A stretch of 61,914 nucleotides of DNA from Chthoniobacteraceae bacterium (lineage in GTDB: Bacteria > Verrucomicrobiota > Verrucomicrobiia > Chthoniobacterales > Chthoniobacteraceae), in the NCBI GenBank assembly GCA_028293625.1, contig JAQGOL010000026.1, positions 1 through 61,914 on the forward strand. The letters run 5' to 3'. Every line of letters starts with the position of its first letter. The first letter of the stretch is position 1. The position numbers and the translations under genes are program-made. This document shows, piece by piece, positions 49,847 through 61,800 of the stretch. The notes beneath the pieces are model-generated. The model had not been told where the DNA came from and did not search any database. It saw only the letters and a program-made list of their open reading frames with translations.

Positions 49847-52800
49847 CTACTGGAGGATCAGCACACCTGCATTTCGTATAAATATTTGAACGGCACTATC
49901 TGCTCCCCCTTCCACGCCTCCTACGAAAATCCGCGTCCCTGCAGGAATAACAACCGAATTGAGTGTCTCGGCAGTGGCGCCGGCAGGGAGATTCAATGCG
50001 ATACTGGCGGCCGTAGGCGAGGAAATTTGGCTAACGGTTTCGGCGGTAGTCAAAAACCGACCAGTTGCTCCAGAAACACCTCCTGAATATCGATATGCAA
50101 CAATTGAATCTTCCAATACAGTGGAAGTATATTTCCCACCCGCAAAAGTGGCGGCAATTTCCGGAGTAATTACAGTTGCTGCGCGTTGCGCCGCAACTCC
50201 TCCGGGAATAATTCCTCCTAATGCGCCCGATACTGCGGATGATTCAATTACATCAGATACAGACGCCCCGGGATCTTTTAATAGGCCTGTGATTGCACCA
50301 CTAAACGCCCCCCAACCTGCACCGGCCAGCGCCCCTGCTGTAGCACCCGGGACAGCACCAACACCACCGGCAAGTGATCCAACGCCAGCGCCAACCAGCG
50401 CTCCAGTCCCGGCGCCAGCTAACGCTCCCGTCCCTGCGCCAATCAGCGCGTTGCGAAGTCGGCGCAGTCCATCCGGATCGGAGAAACCTAGAGGGTTATT
50501 CGCAACGTAAATATATAGATTAGTACCATCGTCGCCTTGGTCTCGGGTGAAATACCTTCCGGCCTCCGGATCGTAATACCGGTGCCAGTTATTGTGCAGC
50601 CCGGTCTCCGCGTCGAAATACTGGCCCGGGAAGCGAAGATTGTTTTCCACCAGATTGACTGTGATGTTCGCTTTTCCGAAGTCATCGTAGGTGGCGGCCC
50701 AGACTACCGCGCCGGAAACATCAGTGAGCTTGACCGGGGTTCCCAGTTGGTCGGCGTGGTAGAAATAGACCTGGCCGGCAGATTTCAGGTAAAGGGGTGC
50801 GGCGCCAAAGGAGGCGTCAGCAGCGTAGCCGTACTCGCGGAGCAGAGCGCCGAATGCGTCGTATTCGGCACAGATTCCTAACGCGCAGTGACGATAGTAA
50901 GTAACGGTGCCATTGACGTTTTTTGCAATCCGGCGGCCGCTCGGATCGTAATGATATTGAATTACGTCGAATCCGCTGGTTACACCAACAAGCCTGCCCG
51001 CCTGGTCATACGAGTAGTCCCATGTCCGGGTTGGAGAAATTTTGCGGACGAGCGAGCCGTTTTCGTCGTATTGATAAGTTGTCCGGCCGTCGGAAGTCAT
51101 CCGGTCATCGAGATCATACTGCCAGGTCCCTCCGCCGGCCGTTGAATCGGTCAGCCGGTTTCCATTCGGGTCATAGGTATAGCTGGACGAAGCCCCCTGC
51201 TTCAGGCGATTCCCCGCATCATATTGAAGAGAAACAGGGCCGGCGCCGGTGTCCCGCGAACTGACATTTCCTCCGGCGCTATAGCCGAGTTTTAAATCAA
51301 AAACCGCTGTGTTCGCCGGATCTGATGACTTGATTTGAGTGGGCCGCGAGTAAGCATCGCGTGTATAAGCGACCTTCGTTCCGCCCGGATACGTCATCCC
51401 GGTGGCAGCATCGACCTGGTAACCATTCACGGCAAACTCGCCGACCCCTGCCACGCTTGATCCGATCAGGCGATTTGCGGAAGCGTAACTGTAAGTCGTT
51501 ACGGCGCCCGAAGGTGATGTGTAACTGGCCAACTGTCCGTTGGCACCGTAGCTATAGGAAACGGTGCTCGTAAACGCACCATAATTGATCGTCTCGGTCG
51601 CCAGGCGCCCAACCGCATCGAAGCCATAGGTCCCGGTCGTGGTTCCATCGTTGTAACTGGTGATCCGTCCATCCTCGTCCCTGGTGAATACGACCGTTTT
51701 GGCCGGCACGCCACTTCCGGGTGCATATTCACTTACCGTCGTCACCCTGCCAAGCGCATCGAATCCGCGGACAATCTTTGCGCCGGTCGGCCGCGTAACA
51801 ACGGTTAGATTGCCAATATTATCGTAGACAAAAGCGGTGCGTTTTCCGAGCGGAGTAACCTCCTCAACCAGTTGCCCTGCGGCATCGTAAGCATATGTCC
51901 ATACCTGGCCGTTTGGATTGGTGAATGCGATGACGTGATCGCGGTCATCGTAGGCAAAAGAACTGGTTCCGACTCCCTCACGAGTCATGGAAGTCACCCG
52001 ATCCAGAACATCGCGTGTGAATGTGGTCTGATGGTTCTCGGGATCGACTATAGTGAGGAGCGCGCCGGTAGGCGAGTAGTTGTAGCTCGTCGTATGGACC
52101 ACGCCCTCAGGCAGACTATCGACAACCGTCAGCGGCTGGTGCCGGAAGTTATAAGTAAGCGTCCGCGTGAAGGTGGGGAAGGTGATCGTCACCGGATCGG
52201 CGGACGCGCTGCCGTCCGGGTAACCATAGAGGATCTGGTTTCCCTGCTCGTCGAACCCTTTGATCAACCGGTCGAGGTTATCATACTCATAAGCGAGCGA
52301 ATGGCCCGCACGATCAACACTCCTGGAGAGGCGTCCGCCGGAGTCGTATTCGTTGCGGTGCATACTCCCCGCCGGATCAAGGATCGAAACCAGGCTATTA
52401 TTGATGTCATAGCCAAAGTTAACCTTCCGGTTGGAGGGCGCAGTGACGGATGTCAGATTGTTAAATTCATCGAACTCAAACTGCGTGAGGCGATTGTCGG
52501 GGTCGACTGACGCGTTGACCCGGTTATGCGAGTCATACCGAAGCTGCCACGTCTTTCCATTGGCGTCCTTGTAGCTCTTGACGCTGTTAAGCGAAGTGCG
52601 GGAGAGAATTTCGCGGACCTTGTTCAGCGGATCAGTCAGACGCAGAAGATTGCCTTGGGCGTCGTACGCAAGAGCCACGGTTGATGCGGCGGTATTGGCA
52701 TCTCCGAGCCACGTTACCAGGGTTGGCCGGTCCGCTGCGTCATAAACAAACTGCACTTTGCGTTCCGACGGTGTTCCGAAGGCTTCAATAATCTGCGTCA

Positions 52801-55800
52801 CGTTCCGGCGCAGATCGTAGCTAATCGTCGTGACCAGGCCATTTTCATTGACGATGCGGACGGGCAGATGCGAGACCGGATCGTAACTCATTGATATCGA
52901 GCTGCCGTCCGGATTGATCCGTTGTTTTAGGAGGCGCCACTCGTCGTAACTTTCATGCCATGTGCGATTGTTCTCGTCAGTAATCGTGGCTGCAGTGGCG
53001 CCAGTGTAGACCCGGCGTTCCTTGAGTTCCCCGTTGATCTTCCACTCGGTAAGCTGGCCGATCTTATCAAATGTCGTCTCCTCAACAGTGCCGGAGCTCG
53101 AACGAATGGCGGTGTGATATTCACCCGTGGCGGAATCCGTGTTGAAGTCGAAGTATTTGCCCCGGCCATCCTTGTCGAGGACCGAGCGAACCGCGGCCCC
53201 ATTATAGCTGATAAGATGCGTTTCACCGGTGGCATCGGTTACTTTGGTAATTTTGCCTTCGGAATCGTATTCATAGGAAGTCTCTTTCCCGCCGGTATCC
53301 TTCACCTTGGCAAGCCGGCCGCCCAGATAACTGTATTCAACGCGGCGTCCGGCAAGATCCTGCACTGCAGCCAGGAGCGAGGGATTGGCCGCATTACCGG
53401 GCTCGCCGATCCATTCATAACTTAACAGCACACGCTGGCCATCGGTGACCTGGATCGGGCGATGCCGGGCATCAAAAAGCGTGGTGGTATAGGTGATGTT
53501 GTTGCGCCCTGTCGCCGCGATGTTCTGATAACGATCGAATTTGGTCCAGGAGCCGTCAGCCTCGGTAAGCTGCCCTTCACCGTCCGGTAACGGAGTAAAC
53601 GTGATTCCTTTGATCGGCTTGTCGACTCGCACGCCTTTCCAGTAGTACTGCGAAAGGTTGGCGCCTCCACTCACTCCTCCGGCCAGCACCGCGCACAGCG
53701 AACGGGAACCGCCTTTGACCCGGCGCAGTTTAATGGATTGATCCCCAATCGTGCATGTGGCGGTGCCATCGGAACCCGCGCCTGCTGCCGCGGGGGCATC
53801 AACTGACATCACAGACATCCCGTCGCGGATGACAACGAGCTTATCGAGCATTGACCATTGCGTACCCCGAATGCGCCGCGACACCGCCACCGACGCATTC
53901 TGCCGGCCCGGAACCGGGACGTTGATGTCCAGAACATCATCTTCGTAACGGCGTGTAAGAGAGTCGACCGAGCAGCCAACTGCGCTCAGGGTCCAATCCC
54001 GGTCATTCCACGTCCGGGTCGAAACATCGACAATTTCCCAGCCCCAGCATTCCACGCCGTCAGTGACAGGAAGTGGGGTGTAAGTCGTGCCACCACCTGG
54101 GCCACTGCCGGTTGCAAGCCACGACCATCCGATTCCAATACCTCCGCAATCTCCGAACTGCCCGGCGATCAGGTATTGAAGCGAGCCATTGAAAGTAAGC
54201 CCGTTGGAACAGACATAAGCGTAGGTGACACTGATCAGGCTAACGTAGGAGACGCATCCGCCCCCCTCTCCAATGGAAGCGAGCGTCATCGGCTCCCCGG
54301 GAGCCAAGCCGTTATCTCCCGCTCCATTGCTTCCCAAAACGCCAGGATTAGTTACCGCCACCGATTGGCCGCGGCCTTCGGATGAAGCTATCGCTCCACA
54401 ATTGCCGCCGAAATTGGCAATCGCAGTCATCCGATAAGCGACACGCATAACTTCGCCCGCACCGAGCGTGGTGGGGATGCCGCCAAGTAGCTCAACCTTA
54501 AAGTAGGCGTCGCTTTGCGGCACAGGCACCTTGATGTCATCCGCGCGGATCAACCCGTAGTTGGTGATGGTGAATTCACCATTATAAACGTCGCCCTTGC
54601 ACATCCTCGGGAGATTGACCGCCGGAGGATCAATCACGATGACAGGCGCCGGCACATTCGTCTCAAATGTTGCCTTTAAAACAATATTGTAGCGATCCTG
54701 GATGGTAATCGGGACAACTTCAAATTCCACTGTCACCGGATTATACTGCATCGCGACATCCTGGTTGGCGCTCGCCCCGGGACGAATCCAAAGGCGGCCT
54801 GATGAAGTCACATGCTTATCCGCGTTGACCCTATATTTATAGGGGCCGGCAGGCAGGTTGCTGGCGGAAGCCTCCCCGAAAGCGTCGGTCGTCAGAGTCT
54901 GAAAAATGGAGATGACCTGCTCGTTCTGCAACTCGATCCGCGCATTGCGCAATCCCTGAATGACAGAACCATTTTCATCAAGCGTGCCGGTATATGGGTC
55001 CCGCACTTTGAATATCGCTCCGCCCTGTCCGGCCGTGGTAACCGCCACGTGGACATTCACGTCGCTCGAAGTATAATTCTCGGTTCGAGCCCGGAGGATG
55101 AAAAAATAGTCTCCCTCCGCGATGGAAGCGGGCGGCTGCAAATTAATCCCGACCGGCCGGTTCGCACCGACTACAAGATCCGTGGCGCCGGAGCTTGTCA
55201 GGCTTACCCAATTCGGAGCCACCGAACCGTTCTGATTCAGGATACTGAAGCTGAGTCCCTGCGCATCCGCCAGCCCCGCATTTTCATAGTTGACGGTTTC
55301 GGTTACGCTTCCTCCTGGATTAACCCCTGTCGTAATGAATCCGGGTGTCGTGCGCAGGAGCGCGCTCGCTTCGCCGAACTCAAGATGGATCACCACCTTT
55401 TGCCATCCGCCTGACCCGCTTTCATCGCTAACAGCCCTCAACACCAGGTCCGACCGCTGAGCCGCGTCGCCGGAACCTGAAACTTTAGCGCCCAATGAGG
55501 CAGAAAGCTTCGGCCCCAAAACCGGGATCGGCTCGCCAACCTGCACGATAATACCCTCCGGCAGCACTCCTCCAACCTGGTCTTCAGGCAGATACTGAAG
55601 CCGCAGATTGTGCACTGTGACCGCTTCTCCTGTGGACGCCGAAAAGCTAAGCGGTTGGGAATAATTGCGAGGTGTGCGGAAGCCGCTTTCCCTCGGAGTG
55701 ACGAGGACACGGCGAACCACAAAGGTTTGCTGGACTTTGCGGGCCGTCAGATCGGGATGAACAGCCCAAACGTTATAAAGGCCGCCACCTTCTCCCGTGG

Positions 55801-58800
55801 CAGGACGGAAGGAGTAGGCAAAATTGCCGCTGCCATCAGTGACTACTTCATTGGTGCGTTCAAAACCGTCCTTTGAAACGACGACCAGCAACCGGGCATT
55901 CGGGATCGCCTGGCCGCCGATACGGGCAATAGCATGACCCGCAATCACGACATCCTGATCCCCATTGGATTCGGCCGGACTGACCGAGGTAACTTCCCCA
56001 GTATACGTCGTCTGCAGAGCACTCACGTCCCTTCGGCTCTGCAATCCTGGCAGCATCACCTGATCCACCTGGCCTTGGTGGTAGTAGATTGTATCAATTT
56101 CCAAACGAACAATCAGGTTCTCGGGCGCGGTGGATGGAAGCGCCACGGAGGTTTCGGGCGAGACATACTCCGCTCCGGCCGGCAGGCGCACGACGCTTCT
56201 CCCGTTGGGCAGCGTCACGACGCTGTTGCCTGTCACCGCTTTAAAAGCCTCGGTCGCAATCACATTGCCATCCGTATCCAGCAAGGTAAACCGGATCTCG
56301 GGCGATGGCAGCGAGCCGCTCCCGCTTGCCGTGGTAAATTCGATTTCTTCTTCGGAGCCATTGGCTACCCGGAACTGCACCTTGCCATTACCGCCTTGGA
56401 GGAAATCACCCGGCACCACGTCGACCTGTAATTTTCCCGAGCCTAGCGGCACGTTGCTATGCCTGACGATTGAAACCTTCTCCCCTTCATTGGGAACAAT
56501 CTCGAGCGTGATCGCAACCGGAGCCGTGTCACCAAGCAAGGTCGGATAACCTCCGACTACGACCGGGACGATCTGCGCGGACCCGGCAGCGACCGAAAAG
56601 AAAGAGGATGAATGTTCTTTTCCATCAAGGGTCACTCTCATCCGGGCGTGGCTGATTGCCGTCCCTGACTCATTCTTTACTTCAAACTGCAGACGGTTCA
56701 TTACGCCGCGATTGATCACACTTCCCGCTGCCAGCGTGACGGTTGTCCGCGGAAGGGTAAGATTTCGTCCCAGGCTTTCGGCTTGGTTATCAGCCACGGT
56801 GATCACCGTGTAATGCCGGTCGGCCGCGGGGCTGTAACCGGCGTCCGTGAAGTTCGTACCCGTTAATATTCCCTGAAGGTTTAACTTGGTCCGCTCGCCT
56901 TCGGTCCCTTGGTAAATATCGTATCCGGCAATTCCACCTGAAACTTGCGACCAGCTAACCAGTGGAGCCGAAGAATCAACCTGGGTCACTTCCAACGTCC
57001 GGACAGGAAGGAGAGCCACATTCTGATAGACGCGATTGGAAGGTTGCGATTGGTTTCCGGCGTTATCAACTGCGGTGACATAATAGACTGGATGCGCTGG
57101 TTCCGGCGAAGGATCAATAGCAACAAGCTGGCTGACGGCCTCTGCGACAATCTGCGAGTCCGAGCCATTCAAAGCGGAGCGAAATACCCGGTATGTAACG
57201 CTCTCCAGGGTGCCGGCGGGCGCCAGCCATTGCGTCTTGACTCCCTGGCTGGTGAGTTCGACTTGAAGGTTCAGTGGCGAGGTTGGCGCGACACGGTCCG
57301 ATGCCGCCGTCGCAATGTTGCTCTGCGTCCCCACCGACGTCTCATTATTCTCCTGACGAATAGCGGCAACTGTATAGTCGTAGACCCCATCCACCAATGG
57401 CAGCTCCGTGACTACCAGCAAACCAGCGCTACGCGAGACAGCAACAAAGAGCCCGCTTCCTGATGGCCGCCGGAATAGCTGGTAATCGGCGGCACCGTCC
57501 ACGCTGCGCCAATTCAGCTCGATGTGTCCGCCCGGTTTGGATTTGGCCGTAAGCGAAAAAGGCGAGTCAAGGCCAGGCAGATCACCTTGGTAGACCTGAA
57601 AGCCATGAGAAGGAACAATGACGGTGCCAATGTTATCAAGGTCGTCCAACGCAATGAACGACAGCTCCAGGTTCTCCGTGGTCTGGCCGGCGGTTGGGGG
57701 AAGAAGAATTGTAGCGATCCAGGTGAAACTATCCGCTCCCTGAACTACGTTGGACACTGCGGCCTTTGTTGGCGATGTGTTGGATAGAGAGTAAGAAAAC
57801 TCCGGAGCGGTTCCTGCCTTAACGAGTGTATCTAATCGTGCGGTGAAGGTAACCAGCTTAGGCGCGGAAGGATCATTCTTAACCGAGCGGCCGGGCTGGA
57901 TTTCCAGTTCAACGACTCGGGGGCCAGCTGTATCAATGGTGATTGTTCCGCCCACCGTGATGGCCGTGCCGCGGTTTCCGGCCACGTCGCGCATCGAGAC
58001 CGTTGCCGTCGCCAATCCCGATTGCGTTCCACTGCTGATAACAAACGATCCTATGTAACGCTGGGCTCCTGATTTTTGAAACGCAACGCCGATAGGCACT
58101 CCGCCCTGCGGCGTGATGCTAAAAAAGGGTGTTGAGCCAAGTTCCTCGCTCGCATCAAGTTGCACATCGACGCGCCCAATTCCAAATCGTGCCGCTGCGC
58201 CGTCATATTTGCCTTGAGGCAAGTAATTGATTGAAGCCGCAATGGGGACGGTCCGGTCGGCCTTCGCTGAAACCACGGAAGAGAGTACACTCTCAGTGCC
58301 AGCGGCGTTTAGTGTGCTCAGCCGGTAAAAGTAGACACGATCAGCAGGGGTTGAGTCGTTGTAAACGGTTCCTGTCACCAACGCTGCGTTGAGCCGGGTT
58401 GCCTGAGCCGCGCTTTCGAATTCGGTTTCCGAGCGATAGATGGCGTATCCGGCAACAAATCCGGAAGGCCGGCTCCATGAAAGCTGAACCACGCCATTTG
58501 GCTGGGCTGTCGCGTGTACGGCAACCGGCGTCGAAGGGGTCGCTCCGTCGAGTGTAAGGTTGACTGCATCGCGCGGCCCTTCACCTCCCCTGTTTCGCAT
58601 CGCCGCCTGAATAAAATTGGCGCCTTCAACAAGAGCGAGCGGCTTTGTAAAAGTACCATCCGAGAGGGCGGTGATCAAAGGCAGTTGCAGGATGCCATCC
58701 CTATAAACTGCGACCTGACTGTAAGGCGATGCGGTGCCCGTGATCACGAGATCGGCCTTGGCAACGGTCGATCCGGTGGCCGGCGAAGTAATGGAAGGCG

Positions 58801-61800
58801 CCGAAGGCGGGGCAAGCGCAAGATGCACGCCGCGGCTTTCAACGGTGCTATTGCCAAGAGTATCAGACGCCTTAAGTGTAATAATATAGTCGCCGTCCGA
58901 GGATGTCAGGCCAACGTTCCAAAATGCCTGAAAGCCGTCCTGTGCATTCGCATCAGTGTCAATCAAGGTATCGACGCCTCCGCCTGCGGAACGAAAGTAG
59001 AATTCCACACGGCTGACTCCCGACATGTCTGAAGCTGACACGCTAAGGACCGCTGGCTGCGAAACGCCAAGACCTTGGGTGAATTCGGACGCTCCATAAC
59101 GCCATTGTGCCAGGAGCGGGCCAGCATGGTCCGGAGGCGTTAGCTCTATCCGGATCGCCGCTGATCCTCTCGCTGAGTTATTATTCTCGTTGAGACTCTC
59201 GTAGACCTCATTCGCTCGATCCGCGGCTACAAAAATATAGTAATTTCCCGAGATACCCGGCGCGATTTTTACAGCCTGGTCCTGGCGCGTGTAAGTTGCG
59301 TTTTGCGCGAGCTCGCCGCTATGAGCAAAGGTTCCAAGCAGCGTCGCCGTGTTGATATCCAACACTGGTTGAGAAGAAAGGTAAATGGCGTCTTGCCACG
59401 AGGATTCATCCGCTGGGACGGGGCCTGACCCCCCATTTACCACGGTCCAACTTACCAAGATTTCCTGGTTTGCGACGCCGTTTGGAGGAGCTGTCACCGA
59501 CGAAACCCGAAGGTCGGGCGGCGGCGAGAGCTGGATCGCCGCCACGGATACTTCACTATTATTTCCATCGTTCGCCTCAATCAAGGCATGGCCGCTGTCA
59601 GCTTTTACAATGACGTAATAGGTGCCTGAGTAACCTGCAGGTACTTTAAGGTCCGTACCGGATACGTAGCTTTCCCCCGGAAGGAGAGCCTTCGGATTGG
59701 CGATTTCCACTTTCCATTGATCAAGGGAGTCCGCGATTTGATCTGTGGAAAGGAATACCTGATCATGCCAGGCCGACCCGGAGGCTGGGCCGGTTCCCAC
59801 ATTTCTAACCGTCCATTGCACGTGAATTGTCTGACCGGACCGCACACCTGCCGGAATGCTTATTGACTGCACGATAAGGTCGGGAATCGGTGTGACCGAA
59901 ACCGCGACTGATTGAAGGTCGAGCGTGCTGTTATTGGTTTCATTTTCCTCGACAATTGAATTCAGGACATCCGCGATAACAACGATGTGGTAATTGCCGG
60001 CGGCGACTGCCGCCCGCGGGATAGTGACCGTCTGCGCTCTTCCTGCTATCTCTCCTGCAACAAGATTCCCGGCGTTGACAAACTGTCCGAGAAGAATGTC
60101 GTTTCCTACAAGGCCATCGGCAGAAAGATAAATTCGGTCAACCCAGGGCCCGGTGGCAGCGGCCGTCCCGCGGTTTGCGGCCGTCCAATTTACCTCAAAT
60201 GCGATGTCAGTCGACACGGATGCAGGTGCGTTGATACTCTCAATGATCAGATCAGGGTAAGGGGCAATCACAGACGTCTCGATACGGCTCGCCGTATTAT
60301 TAGTCTCCGCCGGCGAGACCGGATCGAACTCGACAACCTGGCCGTTGCAATCCGCTATGATGGTAAAGAGCAATTCGCCGACGCCGGCGGCGCCGTCGGG
60401 AATCTGAAATGAGTATTGGCGAGGCCGCGTTTGGCCACCGGTAATCGCACCTAAAGAACTTACATCATAATAAAGCTCTGTATTAAGAAGAGTAGCTCCT
60501 GTTGTTTTATTCAGGACTGTGACTTTATCGGACCACGAACCGGAAGCCGGGAGTAAACCGCTGTTTCTGTCATTCCAACGGATCACGACCAGCGATCCGG
60601 ACCGAAGCGGGCCGGCAGTCTCCACCGCCAGATCGCTGATCTGCAGGTCAAGTGGAACGTCAAAAATAGTTTGGCCGCTGTTATTGTGTTCGGCGGTTGT
60701 GTGTCCGCTTTCGTCGAACTCGAAAATCTTCTCACGGGAATCGACCACAATGCTTGCCTGATAACGGCCGGCTGAAAGGATGCTGATGTCAAGTGACTGA
60801 GCGAGAACTGCACCGGCGGCTAGTACGGTGGAAATCTCACGTTCGGTATCAAGCAAAACAAGTTCGCTTGTAAGATTTCGCACAACTACATGTTCCTTCC
60901 ACGGTTGCGCTGCGCTGCCCGTGCCGCGATTGGCGGTTTTCCACGAGAGATTTAACGCACTGGATGAGAGAGCGCCGTTTATTACCACTGCCTCCGGGAC
61001 GAGATCAGGGTAGGCTGCCCGGACAACATGCAGCGTCGCATTGGACACCGTTACATTGTCACCTTCCAATAGGAATTCATTGACGGCATTCCCGGCATCG
61101 GCCTCCACGATGAGATAATATTCACCAGCGATACCGTCGGGAATCGTCAGAGTTGAAGTTTCGATGTAACTGCCGCCGGAAGCCAGCGCGCCCACATGCG
61201 GAATAGTGCCAATGACAATGTCGTCACCATCACCGAGAATCGGATTGAGAGAAAGCGTGACTCGGTCGGACCAGGCCCCCGCTACTGTGCTTGTATTACC
61301 CGCGTTCTGAATTGCGTAAGTAAGTGTGATCGCCTGGCCGCTTTGGATATTTCCCGACGACGGCGGCACGAGGCTGGTTACTTGCAGGTTCGGAAAATTA
61401 AAGCTTCCACTGGTACTAACCTGCACATCAAGGAGGTAAGAGTAGTTAAGCCCGCTTGCTGCGCTCTTATTTCGAGCTACGGCGTAATAAACGCCTGTTT
61501 GATCGATTGGAACCTCCGCGACTCCGTCAAATGGCCGGCCGCTTGGAACTTCGGATTTATAGGTCCCGTTAACGTTGTAGATGCTGACGGCTGGATCAAA
61601 CGCGCTTCCGGCCGGCTTGCGGGTCCGAAGAAAAATGGTCTTTCCTGCCTCGATGGTGCCGATCTTATAATAATCAAGATCGCCACCGAAATTAATGAAA
61701 CCTGCAACGCTTCCGAGAGTCGCGTCTCCACTGGAAGTCAGTGGCAACACGGTGGCGCTGGCTATGGAGTCATTATTTTCGGTCTCGATCTGGAGGGGCG

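Noticed and set aside
51872-52510. 212-residue plus-strand frame inside the Rhs gene
   Set aside because: Antisense to YD repeats; similar shadow frames occur along the whole giant gene.
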